From the NCBI GenBank assembly GCA_910584055.1, contig CAJTZS010000064.1, positions 1 to 19,276 on the forward strand: 19,276 bases of DNA, in the 5' to 3' direction. Position numbers and translations under genes: made by a program. The notes beneath the pieces were generated by a model that had not been told where the DNA came from, made no database searches, and was given only the letters and a program-made list of their open reading frames with translations. This document shows positions 6,720 through 13,844 of this stretch, in pieces. This DNA is from an uncultured Muribaculaceae bacterium (GTDB taxonomy: Bacteria > Bacteroidota > Bacteroidia > Bacteroidales > Muribaculaceae). How positions within the stretch are numbered: the stretch's first letter is position 1; the number at the start of each line of letters is the position of its first letter.

Positions 6720-7565
6720 ATGAAGAGAAAAGGCATAATATTATCAATGTGTCTTGTGGCGATAGCCGCGATCGCACAGCAGAAAGCAGAAATCGAAGTC
6801 AGCTACACGGAGCATCAGCCAAATATGCGCACGGGCGAAAAGAACGGCGTAACTCATCAATATATATTGCTTGCAGGTGGTGAGGATTCCAAATTCTTCT
6901 CACCGAGAACAGAATATATCGACTCACTCAACTCCACTCCTGAGGGAAAAGCAAAATATCAGGAAATGACACGTTCTGCGTATCTTGGCGGAAAAATGGA
7001 CGATATTCCACGAGCCGATGGAAGCTACTATGTAGTAAAAAACGCCACGGACAATAAGTACACTTGTTACGACACGGCGGGAACGGAGAAGTTCTATTAT
7101 GAAGAAGAAATTCCACAACCAAAATGGGAAGTCAGAGACTCGACTAAAACCATTCTCGGCTATGAGTGTTTCGTTGCAACGGCTGATTTTCATGGCCGCA
7201 AATGGTCTGTATGGTTCACACCCGAAATACCTGTTGTCGCGGGCCCGTGGAAACTACAGGGAGTTCCCGGACTGATCCTTGAGGCCGCTACTGAAGATGG
7301 ACTATATAGCTTCGTGGCTGACGGCATCCAACAGCCTGACAAAAATATTACACCCATCTATCTGTCCGGCGAATACGGTAAAACCGACCGAATCAAATTC
7401 CTCAAGGCCAAGCGCAGTTTCTTTGACAACCCTCTCGGCAAAATCAATGCACAGTTTAGTGGACGAGGAGTTACCATTAGTAATGTCCGCGATAAAGATG
7501 GTCAATCCGTGGAGCGTATCTATGTCCCACGCGAAACCGTTGATTTCATCGAAACAGATTACTGA
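6720..7565 (+). CDS. GLPGLI family exported protein (copy 3)
   Basis: The protein is 281 residues from the ATG at 6720. The frame stays open further upstream, but that part overlaps the SUMF1-like gene and lacks a signal peptide at its start. The signal peptide is MKRKGIILSMCLVAIAAIAQ and the mature protein begins QKAEIEVSY like copy 2. The family block reads LGYEC, DFHGRKWSVWFTPEIPV, GPWKLQGVPGLILEA, so the signature is the variant GVPGLI (181-186). It ends FIETDY. It starts ten bases after the preceding stop. Its function is unknown. Three copies in one operon suggest a multi-subunit or multi-ligand role. Confidence 0.88.
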   Translation: MKRKGIILSMCLVAIAAIAQQKAEIEVSYTEHQPNMRTGEKNGVTHQYILLAGGEDSKFFSPRTEYIDSLNSTPEGKAKYQEMTRSAYLGGKMDDIPRADGSYYVVKNATDNKYTCYDTAGTEKFYYEEEIPQPKWEVRDSTKTILGYECFVATADFHGRKWSVWFTPEIPVVAGPWKLQGVPGLILEAATEDGLYSFVADGIQQPDKNITPIYLSGEYGKTDRIKFLKAKRSFFDNPLGKINAQFSGRGVTISNVRDKDGQSVERIYVPRETVDFIETDY

Positions 7566-7590
7566 TCAAAACGATTCAAAGATAAACTTC

Positions 7591-7992
7591 ATGGCTCGAT
7601 TTAGCTGTATCGTAATAATGTTTGTGACTCTTTGCGGCTGCTCCACCAGACGACTTGCCAACGGCTGGTATCCTGTTGCGGACACTCCTGACAACCATAT
7701 TGAAGGAAAAGCTATTGTGACTGTCAAGGATTTTGATACAACAAGGCTTGATACCGTGTCATATCCCGATGTCGCTTTCATCGAGGGTCGGCTGAAAGTT
7801 GACAAAGTGCCTGTCTGGGCCAAGGCCACAGAGGACCGAATCGGCAAGCGCAACGGGTTTGTATTCAAGGATTCTGTTGTCATGGCACCGTCTGTAAACT
7901 GCCGGATAGAAAGCGGTTGCTTCACAATCAACAGTGAGGATAAAAATCTCATTCTTGAAATATATAATTCACTTAATAATAAAGCTAAATAA
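7591..7992 (+). CDS. Small lipoprotein resembling the SecD P1 head subdomain
   Basis: The protein is 133 residues from ATG 7591. The longer open frame upstream overlaps copy 3 and is discarded, because only this start gives a signal peptide with lipobox L-C-G-C (Cys18). The mature protein begins with NGWYPVAD and later carries KRNGFVFKDSVVMAPSVN and RIESGCFTI. These match the pattern of the SecD/SecDF P1 head subdomain (a hydrophobic strand, D, hydrophobic residues, AP, then I.(S/G)G...I). Stand-alone lipoproteins of this type occur in Bacteroidetes and their role is unknown; they carry no translocase membrane part. It sits 25 bases after copy 3 and 6 bases before the next gene. The family assignment is moderate. 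Confidence 0.75.
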   Translation: MARFSCIVIMFVTLCGCSTRRLANGWYPVADTPDNHIEGKAIVTVKDFDTTRLDTVSYPDVAFIEGRLKVDKVPVWAKATEDRIGKRNGFVFKDSVVMAPSVNCRIESGCFTINSEDKNLILEIYNSLNNKAK

Positions 7993-7998
7993 TCTTCT

Positions 7999-9183
7999 AT
8001 GAATAAGCTACACACAATAATTTCACTTGTTGCCTGCTTAATCCTGTCGGGTTGCAGCAATGATGAACCGGACCATGAAGCTGATCTCTTCTCTCTTGCC
8101 GTGCAATTGGAGGGTGAGGGCGAATTGGCAATGGGTATTCACGACTGCGAAATCACTGTGCCGGGTAATCAACAATACATAAGCATCGATATCATTGGTG
8201 ACTATGACTATTTTAGAGTCACGGCTGTCCCAGACATAGGAATGGTGACATCCGGAGACAAACAAATAAAAATCCTGCTCACAAATAATCTTGGAGAAAC
8301 TTCGCAGACCGGAATCCTTGAATTTACAGTCTATAAAGGAAAGGGCTGGAACAAGGGGGCTGTCACAATTACCCAAAGACCTCTTTCTTCTGCTGACCCG
8401 GATGAACCCGAAGGAGTTCCAGACAAATATCGTTTCAAACTCGCCTATGCAGGTTTCACACCTATTATGAATGACAATATCCATGTTCCGGCGCCTTTTG
8501 ACAATATATCATTCCAGATATTGGATTATCTTGACAGGTTCAGCCCAATGGGATTTCCAGAATTTGTTGAACCGTATGATTCGATTGTATGGAGCTCCGA
8601 GGGTATGCCGAATACAGTACGCATCTATGAACGAAAATCCGGTGACAGCAGTTCTGAGGAACATTTCACAGCCCAATGGTCATCACACTTCTTCAAAGCT
8701 GGAAGCGTGAGAAGTTATCTTAAAGGGTATCGAGAGGGTAAGGTGATATATACAGATCAGTTGAGAATTGAGACTTTCGAGCGCGATTTTCTGTGCTTCA
8801 ACTGGACAACCGGAGATGTTTGTATAGCCAACCCCCATGCCAAGGGCGTATATTGTGGTCTTGACAACAGTCGGGAGTATAGAGTGATGCCCATACGTGA
8901 GATCAACGGCACGAAATATGGTGAGATTCATGTTCGGAATCATAAAATTCTTCCAGATGATAAGTTCTTGTCTATATCAAGAGATGTTCTAATCCAACTT
9001 ATGAGGGAGAACATAGGCGATGGTAAATCAATAAAGGATAGAATTCAATCATTCAACTGTGTCCCTGAAGGTGTTGAGGGTGATCTTTTTTGGGAAAACG
9101 AAACTACAAGAATCTTGCTTCTTCACGAATTGCCTTCCGATACCGCTCTTGAAGAATATTATCTTCTTATCGAGGCTAAATGA
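7999..9183 (+). CDS. Lipoprotein with BACON-like N-terminal domain
   Basis: This 394-residue protein has a lipoprotein signal (L-S-G-C, Cys19), followed by SNDEPDHEAD, an acidic stretch typical of surface export in Bacteroidetes. Residues of about 45-128 resemble a BACON-type beta-sandwich: DIIGDYDYFRVTA, repeated strands, and a closing VTITQRP. A short linker rich in D, P and E leads to a C-terminal region of about 250 residues (140-394), which I do not recognise. It contains several tryptophans and two close cysteines (DVCIANPHAKGVYCG). BACON domains often bind carbohydrate or act as spacers, but no substrate can be named here. It lies 6 bases after the SecD-like lipoprotein. Confidence 0.8.
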   Translation: MNKLHTIISLVACLILSGCSNDEPDHEADLFSLAVQLEGEGELAMGIHDCEITVPGNQQYISIDIIGDYDYFRVTAVPDIGMVTSGDKQIKILLTNNLGETSQTGILEFTVYKGKGWNKGAVTITQRPLSSADPDEPEGVPDKYRFKLAYAGFTPIMNDNIHVPAPFDNISFQILDYLDRFSPMGFPEFVEPYDSIVWSSEGMPNTVRIYERKSGDSSSEEHFTAQWSSHFFKAGSVRSYLKGYREGKVIYTDQLRIETFERDFLCFNWTTGDVCIANPHAKGVYCGLDNSREYRVMPIREINGTKYGEIHVRNHKILPDDKFLSISRDVLIQLMRENIGDGKSIKDRIQSFNCVPEGVEGDLFWENETTRILLLHELPSDTALEEYYLLIEAK

Positions 9184-9234
9184 AAAGATTGATCTATTGC
9201 AGTTCATACCGGCCTAAATAAGAAAAGAAACAAT

Positions 9235-9840
9235 ATGAACCGAATACTGTATATATTTCTGCTGGTGGCATTTGTCGCTGTGCCTTGTGTCGCACAGAGG
9301 GATTATGATACCCATAGTGATAGGCGTGAGTGTCGGCACCATCGACCACGATATTATGTCGGCAATGACGATGTTTATTTTGAAGGTCGGAAAATAGAGG
9401 GTGCCTCGGCATCGAGCTTTTCAATTCTCCATGACGGATACGCAAAGGACACATGGACGGTGTATTACAATGGAATCAAGATTGATGGGGCCTCCGCCGA
9501 TTCCTTCAAGGTGTTGGGCTACGGCTATGCAAAGGACACATGGAATGTATATTATAATGGCTCCAAGATTGATGGGGCTTCCTCTGACAGCTTTAACGTA
9601 CTTGAAGACTGGTATGCCAAAGACACGTGGAATGTATATTACGACGGCATGAAAGTGAGCGGTGCTTCAACAGATAGTTTTAAAGTTCTCCGTGACGGAT
9701 ACGCCAAAGATACATGGAGCGTCTATTTTGATGGAAAAAAGATCGACGGAGCCAGCCCGGACTCATTCAAGTGCGGCAGAGACGGGTATGCACGTGATAG
9801 CTGGAACACATATTATTGGGGAGAGAAAATTGGCAGATAA
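9235..9840 (+). CDS. DKNYY-type repeat protein, exported
   Basis: This 201-residue protein has a signal peptide (MNRILYIFLLVAFVAVPCVAQ) and then a short His/Arg-rich segment. Tandem 29-residue units follow of the form W.VYY.G.KI.GAS.DSF.VL..GYAKDT, five full and one partial. This is the pattern of the DKNYY family, whose repeats form extended beta structures with no known activity. The repeats are very similar and strictly in register. It begins 51 bases after the preceding stop with no clear promoter or terminator between, so it is probably the last gene of the operon, and a terminator-like hairpin follows at 9897. Confidence 0.85.
   Translation: MNRILYIFLLVAFVAVPCVAQRDYDTHSDRRECRHHRPRYYVGNDDVYFEGRKIEGASASSFSILHDGYAKDTWTVYYNGIKIDGASADSFKVLGYGYAKDTWNVYYNGSKIDGASSDSFNVLEDWYAKDTWNVYYDGMKVSGASTDSFKVLRDGYAKDTWSVYFDGKKIDGASPDSFKCGRDGYARDSWNTYYWGEKIGR
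9367..9801 (+). repeat. Five tandem 87-bp coding repeats
   Basis: The Trp codon opening each unit recurs at 9454, 9541, 9628, 9715 and 9802, exactly 87 bases apart. A first unit begins at 9367 with Asp in place of Trp. The DNA similarity is high in parts, for example GATGGGGC(C/T)TCC and TATGCAAAGGACACATGG. The repeat encodes the 29-residue DKNYY units and could change copy number by slippage or recombination. Confidence 0.85.
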
Positions 9841-9896
9841 TAGAGTGGAACATAGGGCAACGCAAAGTATAGCAAGCCATTCAACCACAAAATTAT

Positions 9897-9938
9897 GACA
9901 GACAGCCCAGCAGTGAGGAGGCGGACTGTCTGTTTCGA
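9897..9938. terminator. Terminator-like hairpin between convergent genes
   Basis: ACAGACAG (9898-9905) pairs with CTGTCTGT (9926-9933), followed on the plus strand by a TTTCGATTTATT tract. It lies between the plus-strand operon ending at 9840 and the recombinase gene ending at 9943 on the other strand. It therefore fits a terminator for the operon and perhaps for both sides. The 20-base loop is long, so strength is uncertain. Confidence 0.5.
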
Positions 9939-9942
9939 TTTA

Positions 9943-11094
9943 TTACTTGAAAATATCATCTACGCGATTTACGGCATCATCTTTCTTCTGGTCGATGATT
10001 TTCGCGTAGATTTGAGTTGTGGCGATATTCTTGTGTCCCAGCAGTTTGCTTGTCGTGTAAAGGTCAACATCGAGCGTAAGCATGAGGGTGGCGAAGGTGT
10101 GGCGGCTCACATGAAATGTGATCTCCTTCTTCACTCCGGCGGCTTTCGCCCAGTTGCCGAGTATGATGCTCACGCGGCTTGTGGTCGGCAGGCTGAAAAC
10201 CCTGTCATCGTCACCGGCGTCGCCACGCTCAGGAAGCCATTTCATAGCCTGAGACGAGAGGGGAAGATAAATCGGTGTGTCGGTTTTCTTCATGACAACG
10301 GACACGCGCCACTGCTCGCCGTCCTTATGGATTTGACCCCACCGCAGGGCGCGGATGTCGCTCGTGCGAAGCCCGCAGTAACATGAGAAAAGAAATGCCC
10401 GTTTGACAGACTCCCGTGTCGGACATTCGGTGGCGATAAGGCGTTTCAGCTCGTCAATCTCCAGATAATGCCGTTGGCTCTCGACATGATAAACCCGGTC
10501 GTTTGACGAAATGCGGTCAAAGGGGTTCTCCCTGAGATAATCGTTGCGGACAGCCCAGTTGAATGTCGCGCTCAATGAGGCAGTGAGGGAAGCGATGGTG
10601 TTGATTGCAAGGGGCTTCTTAGTGCGTGACTTGTATTCGTTGCGCAGGAAATTGGTGAAGGCGATGCAGTAATCCTTGTCGGCCTGTTTCAGCGTTATCC
10701 CGTCACCTCTGAACTGTATCAACGCCTTTTTAAGACCGCTGAAAGCAGACGGCCCCATTGACTTGCCGTTATCATCAATCCATCTCTTGTAGAGGTCTAT
10801 AAGGTCAAGCAGCTTCATCCGTGAATGGAGCATGGAGTTGGTGACGCCTTTCTCGTTGTTGGTGAGCTGTATGATTCGGTCTGCCTTTACCTTGTTGGCG
10901 AGGGCGAGGTTGTGCTCGTTCAGCGCGCGGCTCGCGGGGTCGAGTTCCGGCACGATATATAGTTTTAGAAATTCGTATGTGCGCTTGCCGTCCCGGTAAA
11001 TGTCGAGATAGATAGACTTGTTTCCGTTTTTCAGTTCCTTGAAGCGGATTCTCACAGGCTCTTTCGCCTTGACTGTTTTCTTTGGTCGTGCCAT
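9943..11094 (-). CDS. Tyrosine recombinase/integrase, catalytically complete
   Basis: This 383-residue protein has an N-terminal Arm-type DNA-binding domain (about 15-55, KSIYLDIYRDGKRTYEFLKLY) and a SAM-like core-binding domain (about 90-195). The catalytic domain carries the full set of active residues: Arg243 in GLRTSD, Lys269/270, His328 and Arg331 in HVSRH, His354 in LLGHKN, and the nucleophile Tyr363 in QIYAK. The length and order are those of integrases of Bacteroidetes mobile elements. It starts 12 bases after the stop of the second recombinase gene and is presumably co-transcribed from the promoter at 12274-12305. The likely role is site-specific integration and excision of the adjacent element. 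Confidence 0.93.
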   Translation of the reverse strand: MARPKKTVKAKEPVRIRFKELKNGNKSIYLDIYRDGKRTYEFLKLYIVPELDPASRALNEHNLALANKVKADRIIQLTNNEKGVTNSMLHSRMKLLDLIDLYKRWIDDNGKSMGPSAFSGLKKALIQFRGDGITLKQADKDYCIAFTNFLRNEYKSRTKKPLAINTIASLTASLSATFNWAVRNDYLRENPFDRISSNDRVYHVESQRHYLEIDELKRLIATECPTRESVKRAFLFSCYCGLRTSDIRALRWGQIHKDGEQWRVSVVMKKTDTPIYLPLSSQAMKWLPERGDAGDDDRVFSLPTTSRVSIILGNWAKAAGVKKEITFHVSRHTFATLMLTLDVDLYTTSKLLGHKNIATTQIYAKIIDQKKDDAVNRVDDIFK

Positions 11095-11106
11095 ATAAAG
11101 AGAGAT

Positions 11107-12231
11107 TTAATCGAGTTGTAATGCTTTTAGTTTTTCTTCCATTGATACGGTTTGACGGTCAACCATTGCGAGATAGCCCTTGGCGTTTTTGGATGTCACC
11201 CCCAGCAGGGAGCAGAATGTCGCTACGTCAGCCCCGGTGGACAGGATCAGATATGCGAATGTATTTCTCGCCAATGTGAAATTGAGCCGTTTTTCAATTC
11301 CGGCCTTACCCTGCCATAGTTTCAGGATATTGTTTGTCTCCGTTTCCTTCGGAAGCCCCTTGAATACGGGTCCCCGGCGGTTGGAGGTTTCCGGAAGCCA
11401 ACGCATGGCGTTTGACGAAAGGGGAATGAATATCTTTCGTGAAGCGCACCATACCGAGGCTTTGCCATCCGTAGGGGTTTTGATGTCCTTCCATCTGAGA
11501 TTTACAATGTCGTATGCAGTCAGACCTGTGAAAACGGAGAAGAGATACGCCTGTTTGACTTGCGGACGCGATATTACCGGGCATTGGGTGTCCATGAGCA
11601 GCCTGATTTCATCAACCGTCAAATTCTGTTTCTTCGGTCTCTCACGGGTAATGCGGTCATGTATCTTAACGAAGAAAAGAGGGTTGCGCCGGATAAGGCC
11701 GTTCTCTACGGCGAGGTTCAATGCACCGCTGAAAAGATAGATGTACGCCCTCGCCGTTGTCATTTTCAGTTTTCCATGGACGGTGTGGTATTCATCACGC
11801 AGGAAGTCAACAAGACCATCACAATACTCCATATCGACATCGGCCAGGCTCACATCATCACCGCGATATGCCGAAACAGCCCGCCACATCCCCATGACAT
11901 TGTTTGCCGTGGATTTGTCGCCACGGTTCAATATCTCTGAATGATAATCTTTGATTACCTTTGCAAGTGGAATGCCCGGCTCAACAGTCTCAATCTTCAT
12001 TCCGTTTTCCTCTGCCGTAAGTTCTTCAATCCTCCGGCGTTGAATCTCCAAAGCCTTTTTCATCGTAGCCTTGTTTCCGGCAACAGCCTTACGGTTGGTT
12101 TCGGGTAACAGATACAGGCGCATGCTCTCCCGGACACGTTTCCCGTCCTTGTAGTAGTCAAGGTAGATGGACTTGCGTCCGCCGTCTATATCCTTGTATT
12201 TCAGGTTGATTCTTGATTTGGGGAAAGCCAT
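11107..12231 (-). CDS. Tyrosine-recombinase paralogue lacking catalytic residues
   Basis: This 374-residue protein has the same layout as its neighbour: Arm domain KSIYLDYYKDGKRVRESMRLYLLPE (about 20-44), core-binding domain (about 90-190), and catalytic-domain fold with PLSSNAMRWLPE matching PLSSQAMKWLPE. Aligned by eye, the first catalytic Arg is Thr238 (GLTAYDI), the His of H..R is Thr319, the following His is Asn323, and the His of LLGH is Val345; the beta-hairpin Lys also seems absent. Arg322 and Tyr353 remain. It should not recombine DNA by itself, yet the frame is intact and first in the operon. A DNA-binding partner or regulator of the active integrase is plausible; ongoing decay is the alternative. 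Confidence 0.88.
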   Translation of the reverse strand: MAFPKSRINLKYKDIDGGRKSIYLDYYKDGKRVRESMRLYLLPETNRKAVAGNKATMKKALEIQRRRIEELTAEENGMKIETVEPGIPLAKVIKDYHSEILNRGDKSTANNVMGMWRAVSAYRGDDVSLADVDMEYCDGLVDFLRDEYHTVHGKLKMTTARAYIYLFSGALNLAVENGLIRRNPLFFVKIHDRITRERPKKQNLTVDEIRLLMDTQCPVISRPQVKQAYLFSVFTGLTAYDIVNLRWKDIKTPTDGKASVWCASRKIFIPLSSNAMRWLPETSNRRGPVFKGLPKETETNNILKLWQGKAGIEKRLNFTLARNTFAYLILSTGADVATFCSLLGVTSKNAKGYLAMVDRQTVSMEEKLKALQLD

Positions 12232-12273
12232 GCGAAAGTTATTTGTCGTTACTTATTGGTCATTTTATAGACA

Positions 12274-12305
12274 CAAAATTACGAAATAATTTCAAAAGTA
12301 ACAAA
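12274..12305 (-). promoter_or_regulatory. Promoter of the recombinase pair
   Basis: On the minus strand TTTG (12305-12302) is followed after exactly 20 bases by TAATTTTG (12281-12274), a full match to the Bacteroidetes TTTG/TAnnTTTG promoter. Transcription would start near 12267, about 35 bases before the ATG at 12231. A near-repeat of GTTACTTTTG overlaps and flanks the -33 side (12292-12306 and 12316-12330) and may bind a regulator. The rest of 12232-12429 is AT-rich and holds no gene that I can see. Confidence 0.7.
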
Positions 12306-12429
12306 CAAGTCGCAATCAAAGTAACAAAATAAGCCTTATTCCAGAGAGCAAAGGAATCCAACCAATAATCCTAACCACAATCAAATAACTGAACATTAGT
12401 ATATTTATATTCCAAACAATTCCGATAAG

Positions 12430-12693
12430 TTACGATGGGTAGAGAATATAAACAGTTTGGTGGAAACGCTCGACATGGCTCTTGGCTTCGACATCGAGTG
12501 TCTCGTCCATCGTTGTACGCTCCACGAGTACGGGAACCGTGCCGTCAAGCACATATATCTTTTTCTGAGCGTCGGCGACCATGCTTCTCGCTGTCCAGAT
12601 ACTTGACATGGAAATCACCACGCATCCGGCAAGAAACACACAGCAGACAATCGTCACCAGTTTGATTTTATTTTCTAAGTTCTTGATTACCAT
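12430..12693 (-). CDS. traK: TraK conjugation protein, truncated after the N-terminal part
   Basis: This 87-residue open frame contains a single membrane segment (about 12-31), then KKIYVLDGTVPVLV (44-57) and HVERFHQTVY (73-82). These are the landmarks of the N-terminal third of Bacteroides TraK, which is usually about 200 residues long. The frame runs into TAA straight after YPS, where intact TraK would continue with its main periplasmic domain. It follows traJ by 23 bases, the normal order in Bacteroidales transfer operons. The missing C-terminal part is not present downstream, where the recombinase module lies instead. A non-functional remnant at a recombination junction is likely. Confidence 0.8.
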   Translation of the reverse strand: MVIKNLENKIKLVTIVCCVFLAGCVVISMSSIWTARSMVADAQKKIYVLDGTVPVLVERTTMDETLDVEAKSHVERFHQTVYILYPS

Positions 12694-12716
12694 TATATGT
12701 TTTATGAATTAAAAGA

Positions 12717-13844
12717 TTAGAATATCTTGCTCATGGCTCCCTGCGCCGACATCTTTGCCTGTGAAGCCACGCCCTCACCGAAGTTTCGGGTCGAGAAAGC
12801 GGTGTCGCCTTCCGGTATCATCCATGCCGCAAGGTCGGGCACGAGGTTAAGACATTTGAGTGCCACTATCGAGGCAGCCATAAGATATCCTGCAGAGAAG
12901 AATGAGTTCTGTAGGTATGCAGCCATTGTCTGAGTGCTTTCCGTAATAGCTGACAGATTCTCCACCTGTATGCACAGCACGATGTCGAACAGAAGCAGGA
13001 CATAAAATCCTACGAAGTAGAGCATGGCCCCATAGAAATGCACTGTGAGATAGCGGGTGAGCCACTTGGCCCATGCCCCTTCCCATTTCGGCAACAGGGA
13101 GAAAGCCCATTGTATAGGCCCGAATATCGTGAGCATACCCAACAGAATCTGCTGGCAGTATATGGTAGCCCACCATCCTATTCGGAAGACTATCAGGGCG
13201 ATTACCATAACAATCTTGTCGATGCAGACTACCGCACCGGAGGTCAGCGAGGTAAACCATAGCTTTGAGGCATCTTTCTCCATCTGGGTGACTTCCTCGA
13301 CCCCCGTTGTCTCCATTGTGGATTCTATGAGGTTGGGGTCGGAAGTGCCTGTCCGGGCGACATCGGCCTGCGCCTGCAGGTCTGTGTAGAGGCTGTCCCT
13401 TACGAATACCAGTTCCTGAACCTCCCTGAATTTGTCCTCGATCTGCGCCGCTTCCGCCGAATATAAATCATGCGTGTATGAGCCTATCGAGTTGGGTATG
13501 TAGGACAAGAAGTCAAGCACACACCATGACGAGCCGCTTGAGTTTGTCCCGCTGTCGGCCGGCGGATACCACCAGCACATGATAAGGCTGATTCCGAGAG
13601 GACGAAGGAGCTTCATCACATCAAGAGGCTCGTTCTTATACATCATCTTGAAGGCCATCTGTCCCGCCACGATGAGCGAGAACAGCGCGGCCAACGCCAT
13701 GCACATCTGGAGAATCCACCAGAACGGCCCTTGAGAACCTGTGAACGTGGCGTCACAGAGGAACTCGTTGGTCTGAAAGATTACGTCATCTATCTCTTCC
13801 TCAAGGAGATTTATGCCGAAATCCGAGAGAATATTGTCACCCAT
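12717..13844 (-). CDS. traJ: TraJ conjugative transfer membrane protein (VirB6-like)
   Basis: This 375-residue protein has several hydrophobic segments, roughly at 43-65, 80-95, 205-230, 233-252, 270-292 and 315-338. Between the second and third is a soluble region of about 100 residues with acidic, coiled-coil-like character. Diagnostic parts are WWYPPADSG, the GWWATIYCQQILLGMLTIFGP region and a C-terminal RNFGEGVASQAKMSAQGA segment. This is the TraJ family of Bacteroidetes conjugative transposons, the polytopic inner-membrane component comparable to VirB6. Its start overlaps the end of the BRO-N-like gene by 8 bases, so the two are coupled, and traK follows it. Confidence 0.9.
   Translation of the reverse strand: MGDNILSDFGINLLEEEIDDVIFQTNEFLCDATFTGSQGPFWWILQMCMALAALFSLIVAGQMAFKMMYKNEPLDVMKLLRPLGISLIMCWWYPPADSGTNSSGSSWCVLDFLSYIPNSIGSYTHDLYSAEAAQIEDKFREVQELVFVRDSLYTDLQAQADVARTGTSDPNLIESTMETTGVEEVTQMEKDASKLWFTSLTSGAVVCIDKIVMVIALIVFRIGWWATIYCQQILLGMLTIFGPIQWAFSLLPKWEGAWAKWLTRYLTVHFYGAMLYFVGFYVLLLFDIVLCIQVENLSAITESTQTMAAYLQNSFFSAGYLMAASIVALKCLNLVPDLAAWMIPEGDTAFSTRNFGEGVASQAKMSAQGAMSKIF

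Noticed and set aside
7279..7590. Upstream extension of the SecD-head-like lipoprotein
   Set aside because: It overlaps GLPGLI copy 3; the lipoprotein signal begins at ATG 7591.
9367..9801. Regular repeats considered as a CRISPR array
   Set aside because: The 87-base units are coding throughout, without alternating conserved repeats and unique spacers.
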